The notes beneath the pieces were generated by a model. The model made no database searches. It was given only the letters and a program-made list of their open reading frames with translations, and was not told where the DNA came from. A stretch of 64,000 bases of DNA from an uncultured Bacteroidales bacterium (lineage in GTDB: Bacteria > Bacteroidota > Bacteroidia > Bacteroidales > UBA11471): assembly GCA_944325415.1 (NCBI GenBank), contig CALUZW010000006.1, positions 1-64,000 on the forward strand, read 5' to 3'. The stretch's first letter is position 1. Every line of letters begins with the position of its first letter. Below, piece after piece: positions 62,091-64,000 of the stretch. The position numbers and the translations under genes were made by a program.

Positions 62091-64000
62091 TTAGAAGTTT
62101 ATGTAGGCCGAAAAGTTGATGGAGCGGGCGTAGGGATAGTTGAGACCCCTCTCCTGCTTGATGGTCGAACAGTAGAATATCTCGTTTCCGGTGACGGAGA
62201 ATTTCAGCATCGAGAGGTTGCGGCCGCGCAGCACCGAGGCCGGTACCGTGTAGCTCACGCGCAGCGAGGTGAGGCTCAGCAGCCGCTCGCGTTGCACAAA
62301 GCGGGAGGTCGACTGCGTAACGCTGTTGTCGTTGATGGCTTTGTAACGGGCCACGTCGCCGGGTTGTTTCCAGCGTTCGGTAAGGGCGCGGCGGTCGTTG
62401 TTGACCATGTAGTCGACATTCTCTATTTTCTCGTGCAGGGTGTAGTTGTAGCGGTCGGCGCCGAACGAGTAGTTGAACGTGGCACCTATCTCCCACCCCT
62501 TGTAGCGGAAGTTGCTCCCGATGTACCCTTCGAGTATCGGCTCGTCGACACCTACCGGCACCTGGTCGTCGGCACTCCATGTGAAGGTCTTTTCACCCTC
62601 CTTGGTGAGGAAGATTTCCTTTCCTGTGCCCGGGTCTATGCCGAGGCTGCGCACGGCGTAGATGGTGTTCATCGACTCTCCCTCCTGGAAGAGGAAGACG
62701 TTGGCAGCCCCCTCTTCGGCCTCTTTGCTTATCTCTTCGTTGTACTTGCGCAGCGTGTCGGAGATGCGGGTGATGCGGTTGGTATTATGGGCACCGTTTA
62801 GGGTGAAGTTGAGCGTCAGGTCGCGGGTGCGCAGCGGGGTGTAGCTGAAACTGAATTCGACACCCTGGTTGGTGAGGTCGCCCATGTTGGTCTTGTAGGA
62901 GCTGAATCCTATCGAGGGGGCGATGGTGATTTCGGTAAGATTGCCCTGCGTGGTGTTGTAGTAGTAGTTGACGTCGAAGTTGAACTTGTTGTCGAAGAGT
63001 GTTCCTTCGGCGCCGATGTTGCGGTTGTAGGTGATTTGACCTTTGAGGTCGGGGTTACCGAGCGTGGAGATGATGGCACCGAAGTAGCCGCCATAGCTGG
63101 CGGTGAGGAACGTGTAGAGGCTGGTAGCCTGGCTCTTGGTGAAATTCTGGTTGCCGGTGGTACCGATGTTGAGGCGCAGGGCCAGCTTTTGCAGATGGTC
63201 GTTGCCTTTGAGGAACGACTCGTTGTGGGCGTTCCAGCGGAAACCGGCCGACCAGTACGGGGCGGTCTGCTGGTTTTTTCCATAAATCGACGAGCCGTCG
63301 ATGCGTCCGGTGAGGTCGACCAGGTAGCGGTTGCGGAACGAGTAGTTGAAGTTGGCAAACGTTCCGGCGGCCCGCACCTTGCTCTCGCTGCCCGACGGCC
63401 GTCCGTAGAGCTCGTACTGCACGCCGTAGGAGAGGTAGTTGAGGGCATCGCCCAGGAAGCCGGTGAGTGTGTAGCCGTCGCTGTTGTAATCGTCCTGGCT
63501 CACTTCACCACCCCAGATGGCCTGTATGTCGTGGTAGCCGAACGAGCGGGTGTAGGAGGCTACCACGTTGCCCTTGTAGCTGAGCGAAGAACTGTTTCTC
63601 AGCGTGTATTTTCCCCGGCTGTACAGCGTGCTGGGAGTAGTCGACGAGTTGTCGTCGCTGTTGATGTAGGAGAAGCTCTGCGGGGAGATGTAGGCGTCGG
63701 TGCGGTTGAAGCCGTACGATACCGAGAAGTTGGCCCGAATACGCAGGTCGGAGAATACCTCCCAGTTGACGCTGGTGTTGTTGGTGAGGTTATAGGTCTC
63801 TTTTTCGGTAAACGAGTTGAGGTATTTGGCTTCGTACACGGGCGACTCCTGCTGGGCAAGAATGGAGAGGCTCATGCCTTCGGGGGCGACATTGGCCAGC
63901 GACAGGGTGCGGTAGTAGTTGCCATCGGCATCTTTTTCGCGGTGGTAGGGCAGGGCCTGTGTGTAGCTCGAAAATTCGCCGTAGGGCGATTCGCTGTTGC
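62091..64000 (-). CDS. SusC/RagA-family TonB-linked outer-membrane protein, N-terminus outside window
   Basis: The C-terminal 636 residues or so of a SusC-type transporter are visible. The frame remains open to the right edge, where it encodes SESPYGEFSSYTQALPYH, typical of the mid-barrel region. The body shows strand-rich barrel sequence with GGYFGAIISTLGNPDLKGQ and YWSAGFRWNAHNE-type motifs common to the family, and it ends in SINFSAYINF. It imports its cargo with SusD using TonB energy. The signal, the CarboxypepD_reg domain and the plug lie outside the window. Confidence 0.95.
   Translation of the reverse strand, partial: NSESPYGEFSSYTQALPYHREKDADGNYYRTLSLANVAPEGMSLSILAQQESPVYEAKYLNSFTEKETYNLTNNTSVNWEVFSDLRIRANFSVSYGFNRTDAYISPQSFSYINSDDNSSTTPSTLYSRGKYTLRNSSSLSYKGNVVASYTRSFGYHDIQAIWGGEVSQDDYNSDGYTLTGFLGDALNYLSYGVQYELYGRPSGSESKVRAAGTFANFNYSFRNRYLVDLTGRIDGSSIYGKNQQTAPYWSAGFRWNAHNESFLKGNDHLQKLALRLNIGTTGNQNFTKSQATSLYTFLTASYGGYFGAIISTLGNPDLKGQITYNRNIGAEGTLFDNKFNFDVNYYYNTTQGNLTEITIAPSIGFSSYKTNMGDLTNQGVEFSFSYTPLRTRDLTLNFTLNGAHNTNRITRISDTLRKYNEEISKEAEEGAANVFLFQEGESMNTIYAVRSLGIDPGTGKEIFLTKEGEKTFTWSADDQVPVGVDEPILEGYIGSNFRYKGWEIGATFNYSFGADRYNYTLHEKIENVDYMVNNDRRALTERWKQPGDVARYKAINDNSVTQSTSRFVQRERLLSLTSLRVSYTVPASVLRGRNLSMLKFSVTGNEIFYCSTIKQERGLNYPYARSINFSAYINF

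Noticed and set aside
50485-64000. Polysaccharide utilisation locus for a defined glycan
   Set aside because: SusC and SusD are present, but no glycoside hydrolase, lyase, sulfatase or hybrid sensor is found in the visible part. The GH29 fucosidase is 24 kb away and unlinked.

Overview
The window reads as a chromosomal segment of an anaerobic, gut-type Bacteroidales bacterium. The main evidence is a SusC/SusD pair, PorZ and C-terminal tails of the type IX secretion system (T9SS), surface lipoproteins with acidic export signals, DUF families restricted to Bacteroidetes (DUF4294, DUF4843, DUF4857, DUF2723), and repeated -7 promoter boxes of the form TAnnTTTG instead of sigma70 hexamers. A Barnesiella/Coprobacter-like genus would fit, but that is a guess. 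Most of the window is moderately GC-rich. Two stretches are clearly AT-rich: about 8.05-10.98 kb and the non-coding DNA at 11.8-12.25 and 13.85-14.26 kb.

Layout. 0-3.4 kb: the 3' end of a gene made of perfect 60-bp (20-residue) leucine-rich repeats, two small unknown ORFs, an array of 85-bp promoter-bearing repeats, a WYL-domain regulator and a PH-domain membrane protein. 3.5-8 kb: a CNNM/CBS membrane protein, a tri-heme cytochrome c peroxidase, and the CcsA and ResB-like proteins needed to attach its hemes. 8.2-11 kb: an AT-rich pair, a small lipoprotein followed by an M6 metalloprotease with a T9SS tail, which resembles a protease/inhibitor pair. 11-16.6 kb: radical SAM protein, DUF4294 protein, TrmH-family methyltransferase, nadA, a lipoprotein with no normal start codon, and a polysaccharide deacetylase. 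The intergenic DNA here holds a second array of the promoter repeat and several TTATCAACA boxes on a duplicated AT-rich segment. 16.7-25.2 kb: a DUF2723 glycosyltransferase-like protein, an NAD-dependent epimerase, and the yitT-rdgB-porZ operon. 25.4-31.3 kb: a GH29 fucosidase and a TonB receptor/beta-helix lipoprotein pair. 31.5-50 kb: mostly housekeeping genes (leuS, dusB, topA, mutS, trhP-like, mnmD, NUDIX, S41 protease) plus a TPR/beta-barrel pair. 50.1-50.3 kb: two tandem tRNA-Asn genes.

From 50.5 kb to the right edge, eleven minus-strand genes lie nearly end to end and probably form one operon: SusC (cut by the window edge), SusD, a DUF4843 lipoprotein, a PKD-like lipoprotein, an ABC ATPase, two copies of a permease + DUF4857 module, an unknown membrane protein, and a T9SS-tailed BspA-like LRR protein. 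It joins outer-membrane capture, a duplicated inner-membrane ABC system and a surface adhesin-like protein. With the 85-bp mobile-promoter-like repeats and the lipoprotein/M6 protease pair, it is the best candidate here for under-described biology.
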